A stretch of 64,000 bases of DNA from Nitzschia sp. pyKryTriq1 (GCA_956465555.1 OY101130.1:1-64000), one strand, 5' to 3'. Shown: positions 1 through 11,081, numbered from the stretch's first letter. A program made the numbers and translations. The notes: generated by a model not told the origin, from the sequence alone.

Positions 1-386
1 CCCAACCCCAACCCCAACCCCAACCCCAACCCCAACCCCAACCCCAACCCCAACCCCAACCCCAACCCCAACCCCAACCCCAACCCCAACCCCAACCCCA
101 ACCCCAACCCCAACCCCAACCCCAACTCTCACTCTTCGACCACTAACCATACCCCAACCCCAACCCCAACCCCAACCCCAACCCCAACCCCAACCCCAAC
201 CCCAACCCCAACCCCAACCCCAACCCCAACCCCAACCCCAACCCCAACCCCAACCCCAACCCCAACCCCAACCCCAACCCCAACCCCAACCCCAACCCCA
301 ACCCCAACCCCAACCCCAACCCCAACCCCAACCCCAACCCCAACCCCAACCCCAACCCCAACCCCAACCCCAACCCCAACCCCAAC
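1..386. repeat. Telomere-like CCCCAA array at chromosome end
   Basis: An almost perfect hexamer array of CCCCAA (TTGGGG on the other strand) runs from base 1 to 126 and again from about 152 to 386. The two tracts are separated by 24 unique bases at 127-150. The C-rich strand reads 5' to 3' into the chromosome, as expected for the left end. TTGGGG is the classical ciliate telomere unit, whereas TTAGGG is the type usually reported for diatoms, so this may be a variant subterminal array or a basecalling artefact of a TTAGGG tract. The long Leu-Gly open frame across it is a by-product of the repeat. Confidence 0.85.
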
Positions 387-479
387 TTAACCCCAACTTA
401 ACCCCAACTTAACCCCAACTTAACCCCAACTTAACCCCAACTTAACCCCAACTTAACCCCAACTTAACCCCAACTTAAC
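380..479. repeat. 11-bp variant telomeric array CCCCAACTTAA
   Basis: About nine head-to-tail copies of CCCCAACTTAA follow the hexamer array directly. The unit is a telomere-like hexamer plus CTTAA. It grades into degenerate TTAACCTTAA and CCCTAACCC motifs up to about base 630, which looks like decaying telomeric sequence on the chromosome-proximal side. Confidence 0.8.
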
Positions 480-633
480 ATTAACCATAAGTTAATCTTA
501 ACCTTAAGTTAATCTTAACCTTAACCTTAAGTTAACTGTAATTTAACCTTAATTTAACTTAATTTAACTTAATTTAACTTAACCCTAACCCAACTTAACC
601 CTAACCCAACTTAACTTAACCCCAACGTAAGTT

Positions 634-905
634 AACTTACCTAAGTACTTAGTTAACCTATTAAGTACTATTAACTATTAGTATTATTAATATTAGTATT
701 AGTATTAACATAACTTAAGTTACTTAAGTACCTATTAACTTACCTAAGTACTTAGTTAACCTATTAAGTACTATTAACTATTAGTATTATTAATATTAGT
801 ATTAGTATTAACATAACTTAACTTACTTAAGTACCTATTAACCTATTAAGTACCTATTAACTATTAGTATTAGTAATATTAGTATTAGTATTAACATAAG
901 TTAAC
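634..905. repeat. 103-bp subtelomeric tandem repeat
   Basis: An AT-rich unit beginning AACTTACCTAAGTACTTAG starts at 634 and again at about 737 (period about 103 bp). A third, degenerate partial copy follows at about 830-900. Each contains TTAGTATTATTAATATTAG-type imperfect palindromes. There are no coding features. Confidence 0.7.
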
Positions 906-2530
906 TTACCTACCTTGAAAAAAGTACACACACAGAGACACACACAGACACACACACATGAAAAAAGTAAAAAGCTAAATAAATCGCGTATCGAACCAGC
1001 GACCTCGACGTTTTTTTCTCCATCTTCAGATACATGAAAAAAGCAAAATGCAAAATATATCGCCTCTCGAACCTCTGACCTCCCTGTTGAAATACATTAC
1101 GACTACTACTACTGATACCACTGTCACTAGAATAATACTACTACTACAATACTACTACTACCATGAAAAAAGCAAAATGCAAAATATATCGCCTCTCGAA
1201 CCTCTGACCTCCCTTGTATGAACATATGTAAAATTTTGCCGGCCATGATAAATATATAAAAATCACATACGACTACCACTGCTACCGCACTCCTACAATA
1301 CTACTGTACTACTAATGTACTGCTTCTTTTTCGGTTGTCGCACGCAGTGCACACTACTACTCCTCTGCTACTACTACTATACCTTGTTGCTAACTCACTA
1401 ATCCTACTTACCCTTGTTCCTAATCCCACTTGCCCTTGTTCCTAATTCCACTTGCCCATGTTCCTATTCCCATTTTTCCATGTTTCCTTTTTCCAATTTC
1501 CGACTTCCGACTTCCAATTACCCAACCCCAAACGATGCCTACCATGACCGTCCTGGAAGAATGGATGGATGGATGGATGGATGGATGGATGGATGGATAG
1601 ATAGATGGATGGATGGATGGATGGATGGATGGAGCGATGCGATGCACTAATGTACCGCTTCTTTTTCGGTTGTTGCACGCAGTGCACACTACTACTCCTC
1701 CAATTCCAACCCCAACTCATCTAGTACGATGTGTACTGAACTAATGCTATTACGTCTTCTGCTACTACTGTTACTACTATAGTGCTACTACTAGTACTGT
1801 TACTAGTAGTACTGCTACTACTAGTACTACTAATAGTGTTACTACTACTACTTTTACTACTACTGCTAGTAGTACACCTACTATTCATTGCTAACTCACT
1901 AATCCTACTTACCCTTGTTCCTAATCCCACTTGCCCTTGTTCCTAATTCCACTTGCCCATGTTCCTATTCCCATTTTTCCATGTTTCCTTTTTCCAATTT
2001 CCGACTTCCGACTTCCAATTACCCAACCCCAACCCCAAATATATCGCCTCTCGAACCTCTGACCTCCCTGTTGAAATACATTACGACTACTACTACTGAT
2101 ACCACTGTCACTAGAATAATACTACTACTACAATACTACTACTACCATACGACTACCACTGCTACCACACTCCTACCATACTACTGTACTACTATGATGA
2201 TGGTGGTGGAGGCAGCGCGGCCGCGGGTGGATGTAGACGTAGCATCCGTGGCAGTTGAGGCTGTGGAGGCTGTGGAGGCTGCTGATGATAATAATTTCGC
2301 TGAGGCTGCTGCTGACGCTGACGCTGACGATTCGTCCAAAGATATTGTTTATGTGACTACATGCTCCAAGTGTCCACGGTTATTGTTATTATTCCATGGA
2401 GCAAGATGGCGCCTTTCTAGTTGTCGGCTCGTATACGGAGAGTCCTCCCCATCAGTCGCAGTCGCAGTCGCAGTCGGAGTCGCAGTCTCAGTCGCAATCA
2501 CAGTCGCAGTCGCAGTCGCAGTCGCAGTAG
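906..2530. repeat. Mosaic of duplicated subtelomeric blocks and microsatellites
   Basis: No credible gene is seen. Blocks present twice include about 1034-1163 versus 2033-2155 (TATATCGCCTCTCGAACC region), 1385-1530 versus 1889-2034 (CTTGCCCTTGTTCCTAATTC region), 1315-1370 versus 1650-1702, and a roughly 50-bp block at 1030-1080 and 1163-1213. Between them lie a GGAT/GATA microsatellite at 1560-1634, CTA/TAC trinucleotide runs at 1740-1880 and a CAGTCG hexamer run at 2455-2530. Open frames here consist of low-complexity translation of these repeats. Confidence 0.75.
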
Positions 2531-2532
2531 CA

Positions 2533-4225
2533 TAGTAACCAGTGCGGTTTCAAACGTAGTAAAGTAACGGTACCGTCTGCCTTCGTACGTTTCCCGGATG
2601 CTTCATCCTGAAAAATGTAGCGGCCGCCGCCGCAAAACAATCGGCAATAAGAGAACAAATAATAAAGAACAAAAAATCGAACCATTATGCCATTGCGTGC
2701 ATCCAACACTTTTATCATGAGCACTCTTGCTGTCTACCCCACAAAGCCACCCGGAAGAAATAGTGGACGTCGTCCTTTTGGAGAAGCGACTGAGGGGGGG
2801 GACGATAGCAGAACTGTTGCGTCGTTCGGTTCGATCGAAACAACAAAACGGAGCAATCTATCGGGGTTCGGCATGGCGAACAACGAGATCGACCGAGTCC
2901 TTCGACAAATGGGCATCCCATGGGTCAGCAGTTTGTTAGCGGGTGGGGCACTTTTGAAAATTGTTAGTCTTGTTCGTGAGTTTGCGGAGGAGTCTTTACT
3001 TGGTGATGTGTCAGATGAAGACATTCTGGAGAGAGCTCGGGCGTTTGCACCGGACTTCGCTTTCCACGCTGAGCGGCTCGCAGTGGACTGGCTGCGTGGT
3101 ATAAGCGACGACTTCATTCGTTCCCATTTAGACGATGGAGTGCTTGTTCGGAATGTACGCTCTGAAACTGGTGTTACCGCTGATGTTTTATCGGATGAAG
3201 ACATTCGGCGGCTTGCACTGCAAGGAGTTTCTGATGGGGTGCCGTTGCGAGAGGTACCGGTACGATCGGGTGAGGAGAGCATTGCGACTTCCTCGCTTAC
3301 TATGAGTTCCGGTAGTGCCGATCAAGGCAGCCAGCAAGGATCGATTGGTTCCGAAACCGCCGGCCTCCTCCTGCAAGGATCGATGATGGAGACGCCTGAT
3401 AGTAGTAGGCGGTCGGATAGCGCCGCTCCAGTTGCGGATCAGGCGGAAATGGCCGGCGGCACCGACGTGTCTGCTGCTTCTTCTGCTGCCGGATTGGACT
3501 CCACTGCTGAGGTAGCTTGCAGGGCCGCACAAGCCCATGGATATGATATTTTGCCACCAGATCACGATTCAGTTCGAAACCTGGAGCCCCTTCCCGTTGC
3601 TGGGGCGCATGGAATACCGCTCGTGCATCCTGTTGTGAGTCCGTCTCGTTCGTTGGTGCATCCGCAACAGGCTGCTATCCTTCGCCCAAATACCAGCAGT
3701 ACTGCAAACGCCGCCATGGCGTCTGGAAATGGTGAGGGAGGAGATGAAGAAACCGAGGGGGTAGAACGTGAAGAGGAGACAGGCGATGACAAGAAAGAAC
3801 CAGCAAGTACTAAACGTCCGCGACTCGAATAGGCTACAGATGGTTGGCTGGCTGGCTGGCTGGCTGGCTGATGGATATGTCTGTTTAGCGAACGAAGGTC
3901 GGGATGTAGTGTTTGTGCCCGACGTATGTATGTACCGTACCGGTACGTGCCGCCGCCAATATCCCACTTCTTCCTTTCAAGAAAAGAGGAAAAAACACAA
4001 AACACAGTGTCCCCCCATGACCACTATTTCCTGCTATTATACCCATGAACATACCCATGAAAAGTCCGAGTAGTTTTAGTAGAGTTTTTCTGTCATTGCT
4101 CGCCAAGCCCGAATTTTCATAAAAAACATCATCACTGCGCGCGCAACATACTCTCTCTAAAAACATTTTCTACACCATGTTTATTGAAGTGACTCTTGGA
4201 TCATTGCAAATAGATTTAATTCCTC
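2533..4225. repeat. Copy A (partial) of the 2.9-kb subtelomeric unit
   Basis: Homology to the tandem units at 10.6-19.2 kb begins at the motif AGTAACCAGTGCGGTTTCAA (2533) and ends at about 4225, where it joins ABCG nucleotide-binding-domain sequence. Copy A lacks about 160 bp present in the other copies after 4085 and all sequence upstream of 2533. It contains the 381-aa gene and a GGCT run of 6 units (3846-3870). Confidence 0.85.
2687..3832 (+). CDS. Subtelomeric multicopy protein of unknown function, copy A
   Basis: This is an intact 381-aa ORF with no family that I recognise. The N-terminal third is basic and Ser/Thr-rich. A predicted helical core (about residues 65-185) has a hydrophobic stretch, WVSSLLAGGALLKIV, and two SDEDI motifs (VSDEDILERA and LSDEDIRRLA) about 65 residues apart, perhaps an internal repeat. 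The C-terminal half is disordered (Ser, Ala, Gly, Glu) and ends in an acidic segment followed by STKRPRLE, which resembles a nuclear localisation signal. The start ATG is 22 nt downstream of an AAAGAAC run; MSTLAVYP, ten codons later, is an alternative. This copy has MPLRAS and DFAFHAER, differing slightly from the other three. Conservation of the frame among four copies suggests it is, or recently was, functional. Confidence 0.6.
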   Translation: MPLRASNTFIMSTLAVYPTKPPGRNSGRRPFGEATEGGDDSRTVASFGSIETTKRSNLSGFGMANNEIDRVLRQMGIPWVSSLLAGGALLKIVSLVREFAEESLLGDVSDEDILERARAFAPDFAFHAERLAVDWLRGISDDFIRSHLDDGVLVRNVRSETGVTADVLSDEDIRRLALQGVSDGVPLREVPVRSGEESIATSSLTMSSGSADQGSQQGSIGSETAGLLLQGSMMETPDSSRRSDSAAPVADQAEMAGGTDVSAASSAAGLDSTAEVACRAAQAHGYDILPPDHDSVRNLEPLPVAGAHGIPLVHPVVSPSRSLVHPQQAAILRPNTSSTANAAMASGNGEGGDEETEGVEREEETGDDKKEPASTKRPRLE

Positions 4226-4660
4226 GTCGTGCTTCTGGATGATGGATCCAAGAATAATTCGTCGCTATCCTGCAAGCCTGCTGCGTCAACATCCATGCTA
4301 TCAATAGTTCGATCATTAGATGCTTTCGATATTTCCAAAATAGCCTTCTCTACTTTTTCCTCGGTGATAGCGCCGTAGCCATCGTCGCCCCCTTCGTCTG
4401 CTTCTGCTATTGTGTCGGGGGCAAAACTGATATTTTTGGTATTTGGGTCTTTGGCCTTTTCTTCTTGGTCTCCTCTGCCCCCCTCGTCCGCGAAAAGATT
4501 TCGCTTCGCAGACTTGCGTTTGATGACGAGTTCCGTCTTGCGACAAGACGCCACTTGGTTCTCTGGCTCCAAACGACCGCTGCTGATATCGATCAGCCAA
4601 TCTGCGAAACTCTCACCCTTGGGGAGATTGTAGTTGAGACGGTTGAAGTATTGAACAGCA

Positions 4661-5842
4661 TTGCCGATGGCACCATGGTATACCATTCGTCCTCCGACCC
4701 CCAAGAGTATCAATGAATCAAAGAGGTCAAAGATGAAATTTCTCGGTTGATGGATGACGCTCACTACGGTAACTCCCTCTTTCTCCACGAGATGCTTGAG
4801 CGATTTCATCACCAGTAGGGCCGACGAGGCGTCCAAACCCGACGTTGGTTCGTCGAGAAAAAGAATCGTTGGAGCTACCATGAGTTGTTCAAGCCCAATG
4901 TTGACACGCTTCTTCTCACCTCCACTGACACCCCGTCGATTGACGTCTCCGACGAGGCTATCGGCGACACGTGAGAGACCAAGATTAGCCAACGTCTCAT
5001 CTGCCAAGTCTTGGATTTGTTCTGCGGGAGTTCCCTTGGGGAGCCGGAAGCGGCCACTAAAAATCAAGCTCTCTCGTACGGTCAGCTCGGCATACACAAT
5101 ATCATCTTGAGGAACGAATCCCACCGCATCCTTGTGGTCTTCAATCTTGGTTTCGTGGCCATTGACAAAGATGTTACCGGTAGTCGTTCCATAGAAGGCG
5201 CGCCCGCAGAGAGCGTTCAAAAGGCATGTCTTTCAAGCACCCGAACCACCTTGCCGATGGCACCATGGTATACCATTCGTCCTCCGACCCCCAAGAGTAT
5301 CAATGAATCAAAGAGGTCAAAGATGAAATTTCTCGGTTGATGGATGACGCTCACTACGGTAACTCCCTCTTTCTCCACGAGATGCTTGAGCGATTTCATC
5401 ACCAGTAGGGCCGACGAGGCGTCCAAACCCGACGTTGGTTCGTCGAGAAAAAGAATCGTTGGAGCTGCCATGAGTTGTTCAAGCCCAATGTTGACACGCT
5501 TCTTCTCACCTCCACTGACACCCCGTCGATTGACGTCTCCGACGAGGCTATCGGCGACACGTGAGAGACCAAGATTAGCCAACGTCTCATCTGCCAAGTC
5601 TTGGATTTGTTCTGCGGGAGTTCCCTTGGGGAGCCGGAAGCGGCCACTAAAAATCAAGCTCTCTCGTACGGTCAGCTCGGCATACACAATATCATCTTGA
5701 GGAACGAATCCCACCGCATCCTTGTGGTCTTCAATCTTGGTTTCGTGGCCATTGACAAAGATGTTACCGGTAGTCGTTCCATAGAAGGCGCGCCCGCAGA
5801 GAGCGTTCAAAAGGCATGTCTTTCAAGCACCCGAACCACCTT
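4661..5842. repeat. 590-bp direct tandem duplication inside the ABCG NBD
   Basis: TTGCCGATGGCACC at 4661 recurs at 5251, and the two 590-bp segments (4661-5250 and 5251-5840) are nearly identical. One seen difference changes Val to Ala just before PTILFLDEP. The duplicated part runs from the Walker A exon to just past the H-loop (MVYHGAIG). As 590 is not a multiple of 3, it also breaks the frame, so both copies cannot be read through. Confidence 0.9.
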
Positions 5843-6720
5843 TTCAATAGAAACGTTCAAGGTTAAGATAATGTTCCATCCAATGTTCAATCGTAAGGCG
5901 CCAGTTTGCAACTTACCCATGAGCGCCGTCATCGTCTTGGCTCGAATACTACCCGTCACATTGTCAACGACATTGATCGAGCTATCGCCCACCTTGATTG
6001 CCAATGACAGATTCTGGAAAGTGATATCGATGCCAGGGTACACTAATTCTTCCAAGTTTTCTTTCCACTCGTCGTCTAGTACCCGACCAGCGGACGCTTC
6101 GTGATCCATTGTCACTTCTATGAGCAATTGGGGATAGTGCTCAACGAATTCCGCACGGGCAATGACCATGAGACTGTCCCTTGACGGACCAATATCGGTC
6201 GATCCCGCACTCATCCCCGATCGCCGACGAAGAACGCTACTGACATGTCGAGGGAAAACACTGATTCGACTGGTAGGCGAGCCCCCCAGGCACCCGTCCT
6301 GTGAGGTGCTCATACCCAACGCTCCGCTGATGCTTCCAAACGAAAAAATACTTTGTCGTCCCCTCGCCTTTTCTGATCGGGCGGCACCCCCTGACATCAT
6401 TTTGATGGTCTTGAATCTCTTAATAATTTCACAAATCTGAACGTCACTCAAAAAGTTTGCCATGGAGGAATGGTAGAAAGTAGACATGTGAACCTCGTCG
6501 ACCTTGTTGGCATCGGTGCTGCAACTAATTTCGTCGAAGATATTGTCCGCTTCTTCGAATGAGACGGTCAAGTTACTCGTTTCTCTCAGGACTTGCAGGA
6601 AGAACTTGACAAAGACGGGCCGGGTTACTGAAGCCTTTGGGCGGGTGTATCCGGCTAACTCATTCATGCGACGGACAAATTCACTCAACTCCAGCTCGTT
6701 CAATCCAAGAATACATTGAG

Positions 6721-6756
6721 CTCCTCAAAGGTCACGTCCCCACTAGAATCGGCATC
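6721..6756 (-). other. EF-hand calcium loop inside the ABCG relic
   Basis: The minus strand encodes DADSSGDVTFEE, a canonical 12-residue EF-hand loop (Asp 1, Asp 3, Ser 5, Gly 6, Asp 7, Glu 12), flanked by helices VFDALD and LNVFL. A second, degenerate helix-loop-helix follows (EEADNIFDEI onward). It lies between the transmembrane/basic linker and the nucleotide-binding domain, suggesting the ancestral transporter was calcium-responsive. Confidence 0.75.
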
Positions 6757-9536
6757 CAAAGCGTCAAAGACTCGACGGGCATCAAACTTGACTTCTTGGT
6801 TTTCGTCGTCCCCACCACCCACGTTGCCGGCAATTTCTCCCGCGCGTTTGAAAAATTAAGCTTGCTTTGGGGACACTTGCAAGTCTCCCTGCTCTACTAA
6901 CAAGGCCAAACGACGATTGATCAATTCGACCTTGTGGCGGACTTTCTTGAGCTCTCGTTGTCGTCGTTTGTTATTTCGACCGACGCCGAGCTTGAAATCC
7001 TCGATACGATGTTCGAATTCGGCCACGTTATTCTTCAAGATGCCGACATCCAATAAATGGAGACGATCCAAGAAATCCTTGTCGTATCGATTTATGATCT
7101 TGTAGAGAATATAGAGAGCAGAGAGCGAGGCGACAGTAATAAGAATGATGTATCCAAATCGATCGCGTTCCATTTGGGTGGCGCCTACTTCGCATTTGCT
7201 GCAGATAATGATGGGCGCACTCGACTTGTGAGGACAAAAGAATCCAGCTGGGCACGGCAGCATGGTCTCCGGATCGGGACAGTACCATCCGAGAGGACAG
7301 TTTTGCATGATACTCTCATCTCCACAATACACTAGAATTAGTCATGAATCAAAATTCAAAACGACCGATCAACAATCAAATACTCTCAGCAGAGCGCTGC
7401 TCTCAGTCAGTCAGTTAGTCAGTAAGTCCAACAACAACTTACTCCCCAATCTCGAATACATCCAAGGCGACTTCTCTCAATAAGGTACAGTTGGCCATGG
7501 CTCCGTCGTCGTTGCAAGTGTAACCAAACGGACAAGTGCCAAAGGGTTTCCTTTCAATGGCCGGTTGACACACTTCATCGGCGATTCTGGTGCAAAGACT
7601 CGCCCAAACTCCAGCCCGATTGCCATTGTCACAACAATCTTCTTCGATACCACACACTATAGCCGCACAACGTTCTTCGCGGCAGGCTCCAAATTCCGAT
7701 TCTTCCCAACACTCGTTGGTGGGAGGAGGCGTCGTACATGTCAATGCGTTTCGCTTGGCAATGTTGGTGCACGTTTGGTCGAACGGACCCGTACAACATT
7801 CCTCTCGAACATTACAAATCGTGGCCCGACATTCTTCTTGGACGCATCCCGGAGTATGACTTTGTACAAAACAAGAGTTCCGAGGCGGAGGCAAGTCGCA
7901 TTGGGCCAACGCCAAATCGACGCAAGCCTGGTCCCAATTCTCTGTACAACATTCGGGACGCCAGTTATCACAAATTTCGGCTTGACAAGCATTATTTCTC
8001 GAGCAGCCGGGCCGTTGAAAGGGTTCCTTGGTAAAGCAGTCGTTCACTTGGTTTGGATACCCCAACTCACAAATGTCCAAATTTTCTATCGCCTTTTGTA
8101 TACATGAGTTATCCCACACTCGATTACAACAAAAGGGATCCTGATCACACACAAAGGCTTCACATGTGGGGTCGGCACATCCTCAATCGGACCCCCGTTC
8201 AAAGCAACTCTGTTTCGGCCTGTCATATTATAAATGAAAGAACGATTGGGAAAGGATTTTTGTATGGGTGAGTTGGTTGCAATCGACTCCGTCCCAATAG
8301 CCACTCTACAATTGTTGTACTCACTCGATGCAATTTTCTTGAGCAATCGCGACACACGAACCACTCCATTCTCCAATGACAGTATCGGTATTACAACAAT
8401 CTCCTCGAATCATACAGACCGTGTCTTGACATTCGGCATTATTACATCCTCCATAGGGCGATTCTTCGATACGGCAGGCATTATTCACGTCCGGGGGACG
8501 ACACGACTCGGCGTTTTGACGGGCCGTTTCGACGCACGCGCTGCTGTAAGAGGCATCGCAACAAAAGGGTTGGGCATTGCAGACAGCATTCAAGCAAACC
8601 GGATCGGCACAGCCAGGCAGCGAACTTGTTTCGAAGCAATGGTTGGTAGGATCGGGGCTGAAATAGAAGAGAAGAAGAAGAAGAAGTGAGAGACGATGTT
8701 TTATCAAGAGTCAAGTCAACACTCTATTCTTCTTACCGATTGCACGTTTCCAAAGCAATTTGAACGCAGGCCGAGCTCCATTCCCCCGTGGCGGAATCGG
8801 TATTACAACACGATGGTCTCACGGTACAGACTTGCGATTCACAAGTGTCGTCGTTGCATCCTCCAAAACTCGATTCTTCGACGCATTCATTTTCCGAAAG
8901 TGGCGTCACATGTTCGAAACCGATGTCAACACCCACATTGCCAAGTATCCTGACCCCGATCGTCTAGAGGATTGGATCCTAGTGTGGACACCAGCAATCA
9001 AGAGCAGCGTCGCTCGAATCAAACGCATCCGTCAAATTGCCGCACGAGCCCTGGAAGCAGGTCCAGTTTAGTGTCGTAGTTTGAAGAATACCTCGCATCG
9101 CTACAGGCGGTAGGTGCCAGGGCCGGGTTGGGCGGACTTGTTCTCCCCTGTCGGTAATAAATAGACTTCATGTTTTTTTTTTCGAAAGTGGGGGCACGCA
9201 CACAGTTGGATTTTGACGGGCTATTTGAATGCATGAAGGCGAATACGAATCGGTACAACACGTCGGAGAAGGACCACAGACCATCCCTTCGCAGGTCGGA
9301 TCGTTGCATCCTCCAAAGACGGACGAGGCGAAGCAAGAATTGAGACGGGCCGCTTGAGAAGTGTCACAGACTTGCGTTGCCAAGGCCACACACCCGGCCG
9401 TATAGGAAACGTCGTGTGAATGACAAGAGGCACCAGGGAGAAGCAGAAGAAGAATCCTGGAGCTGAGCAGATGGAAGCGGTATTCATCGCGAAGAATTGC
9501 AATTGAAATTAAATTGCGGAAAAGATGGTGCACCAA

Positions 9537-10298
9537 AATGGAAGAGTTGGACGGAGGTCAAACATTCTGACAAGAAAGGTCGTCTGGGTCTGTTTGCCTG
9601 CTCAACGTTCGGAAAAGGAACGATAATCAGTGTAATCAGTCCTTGAGAGAAGGAAATTGTCGAAGATGAGACTGGTGAACAATTATTTCTTGGCGGCATT
9701 TTCGCGTGGAAGGAAAGCAGCGACAATGAAAAGAAAAGAGAAGCAGCGAATGCCGTACTGACGTGCCAAGGCCAAGCAGAACGACAAGACCAGCGCGCTA
9801 TTTAACTTCACCGGCTTCTTACGACTTAACCAACGACGACGACAGACTCCAACCAGACAAAACATCACCCACGTGAACGATGAGGCTCCGGAACACAGAA
9901 AGACAGACTCCAATCGAATTGTTTCCTACGTCCAGCAAGGACTCACGCACTTTATTACCCAAATTACCAACCCACACACAACCAACCCAGAATTGTGTCG
10001 CAATAATCCTCGATGTGGAACTAGCCGCCCCACGACGGTCCGGCGCTACCCTGGGTTTTCAGGAGAAGCAAAATTTCGGTGCTTTTGCGACTCGTACGAC
10101 TACTCAATAATGTGGCCAAAATGGGCGCTGGCGCGCTACGAGTAACGGTACTGATCAAGCTACCGGAGGACAAAAGTCACACCCGGAGCTCCACCGCGCA
10201 AATACGCGTGAAAAATGGACAAAAGTCACGCCACAATGGGCGAAAATTCACAAACGCAACTTCGGAGTTGGTTTTGACGCCAACGAGTCATTGAATGG
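9537..10298. other. Stretch without a supported gene
   Basis: No supported exon. Short minus-strand frames with hydrophobic segments (9683-9913, 9484-9726) could include a first exon of the ABCG relic, but I cannot join them to the Cys-rich frame with a clear splice site. The last 200 bp contain repeats of GGACAAAAGTCAC and CGCTGGCGCGCTAC. Confidence 0.4.
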
Positions 10299-10545
10299 CT
10301 AATTCCACCAGCATAACATTGTCCCATTATCATCGAAGTATTGAGTTGCCATGAGGTCCGGCTTGAATCGGTCAACAAATGACTGATATCTGACAAGCCC
10401 TGGGGTGTTGCAAACGTCTAGAGTCGCCGTAACATTGGTCGCAGCAAAAGAAGCTAAACAAGGAAAACAAAAAACGGATGGTGAGAGGACGAGCCGAGAT
10501 ACACGTAGGCTCCAATGGAATCCGAGCACCAACGCCAGCTTTGCG
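10299..10545 (-). pseudogene. ABCG membrane-domain fragment, isolated
   Basis: The minus strand carries the intron sequence and the exon start SFAATNVTATLDVCNTPG, homologous to the membrane-domain fragments at 13.1, 16.0 and 18.9 kb, with a 3-nt deletion (Val lost) and then divergence into unrelated sequence. It lies about 60 bp before tandem unit B and is probably the scar of an older copy. Confidence 0.65.
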
Positions 10546-11081
10546 CGTTGATGAGGTAGATTCTTGGCAGGATTGTATTTGTTATTTAGACGCAGGAGAT
10601 GACACTACTCGACACTAGTTAGTGCCCCCAACTATAGTACGATCATTTGACATCTATATTGACTCTTTCTGGCATACTCTACGCTTCGAAAGGTAGCATT
10701 GAATTGAACTCCAGAGTATCACGATGTTGCCCTTGGTTGTTGTTCGGCGTCTGTCATTTGATCCGGTTTTGACTGCTTCGATTGTTATTTGGTACTTAAT
10801 TTATGTAGAAATCTACGATGGTACTTGCCCTACTGCAGATCCTGCAGCCAAGCACCGTGGGGGTTGGGGGTACGAAGGCAATTGAATCAATGCGTCTGGC
10901 TGAGGTACGGATCCCCGGATGCTCCAGTAACCAGTGCGGTTTCATACGTAGTAAAGTAACGGTACCTTCTGCCTTCGTACGTTTCCCGGATGCTTCATCC
11001 TGAAAAATGTAGCGGCCGCCGCCGCAAAACAATCGGCAATAAGAGAACAAATAATAATAAAGAACAAAAAATCGAACCATT

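Larger units (their letters stand above)
4216..9536 (-). pseudogene. Broken ABCG half-transporter with Cys-rich ectodomain and EF-hand
   Basis: Read from 9536 downward, it encodes a hydrophobic leader, at least eight Cys-rich repeats of about 50 aa (C-x7-GC-x4-C-x3-VC-x5-CC pattern; 9440-7490), a CPLGWYCPDPE segment, one transmembrane helix (about 7190-7080), a basic linker, an EF-hand (loop 6721-6756), and an ABCG nucleotide-binding domain with VPQDD Q-loop, VSGGEKKRVNIG signature, ILFLDEPTSGLD Walker B and VIHQP H-loop. The order fits the ABCG24/28-like class of eukaryotic ABCG proteins. Introns are recognisable, for example near 8720-8660 and 7440-7332 and at the Walker A boundary (about 5917-5853). 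Lesions: in-frame TGA at 8183-8185, TAA at 6856-6858, a frameshift at about 6703, TGA in Walker A at 5823-5825 and again at 5233-5235, and a 590-bp tandem duplication. The membrane domain is missing after 4216. Confidence 0.85.

Noticed and set aside
143-385. 80-codon Leu-Gly open frame over the telomeric array
   Set aside because: It is simply TTGGGG repeats read in frame.
961-1010. tRNA-like CGTATCGAACCAGCG in the subtelomere (minus strand)
   Set aside because: It resembles a B box, but the T-arm does not pair and no acceptor or anticodon stem is found; at most a tRNA relic.
1915-2535. 206-codon plus-strand frame
   Set aside because: Made of TAC/CTA and CAGTCG microsatellite translation plus a duplicated subtelomeric block; no protein-like segment.
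3562-4005. Minus-strand frames opposite the 381-aa gene (also in copies B to D)
   Set aside because: PASQPASQ runs come from the GGCT repeat and the rest is a frame shadow; they occur in every copy because the DNA is copied.
5823-5825. TGA as a sense codon (code change or selenocysteine)
   Set aside because: TGA ends other apparently intact genes here, and the position is the Walker A glycine in a copy with further lesions; pseudogenisation is simpler.
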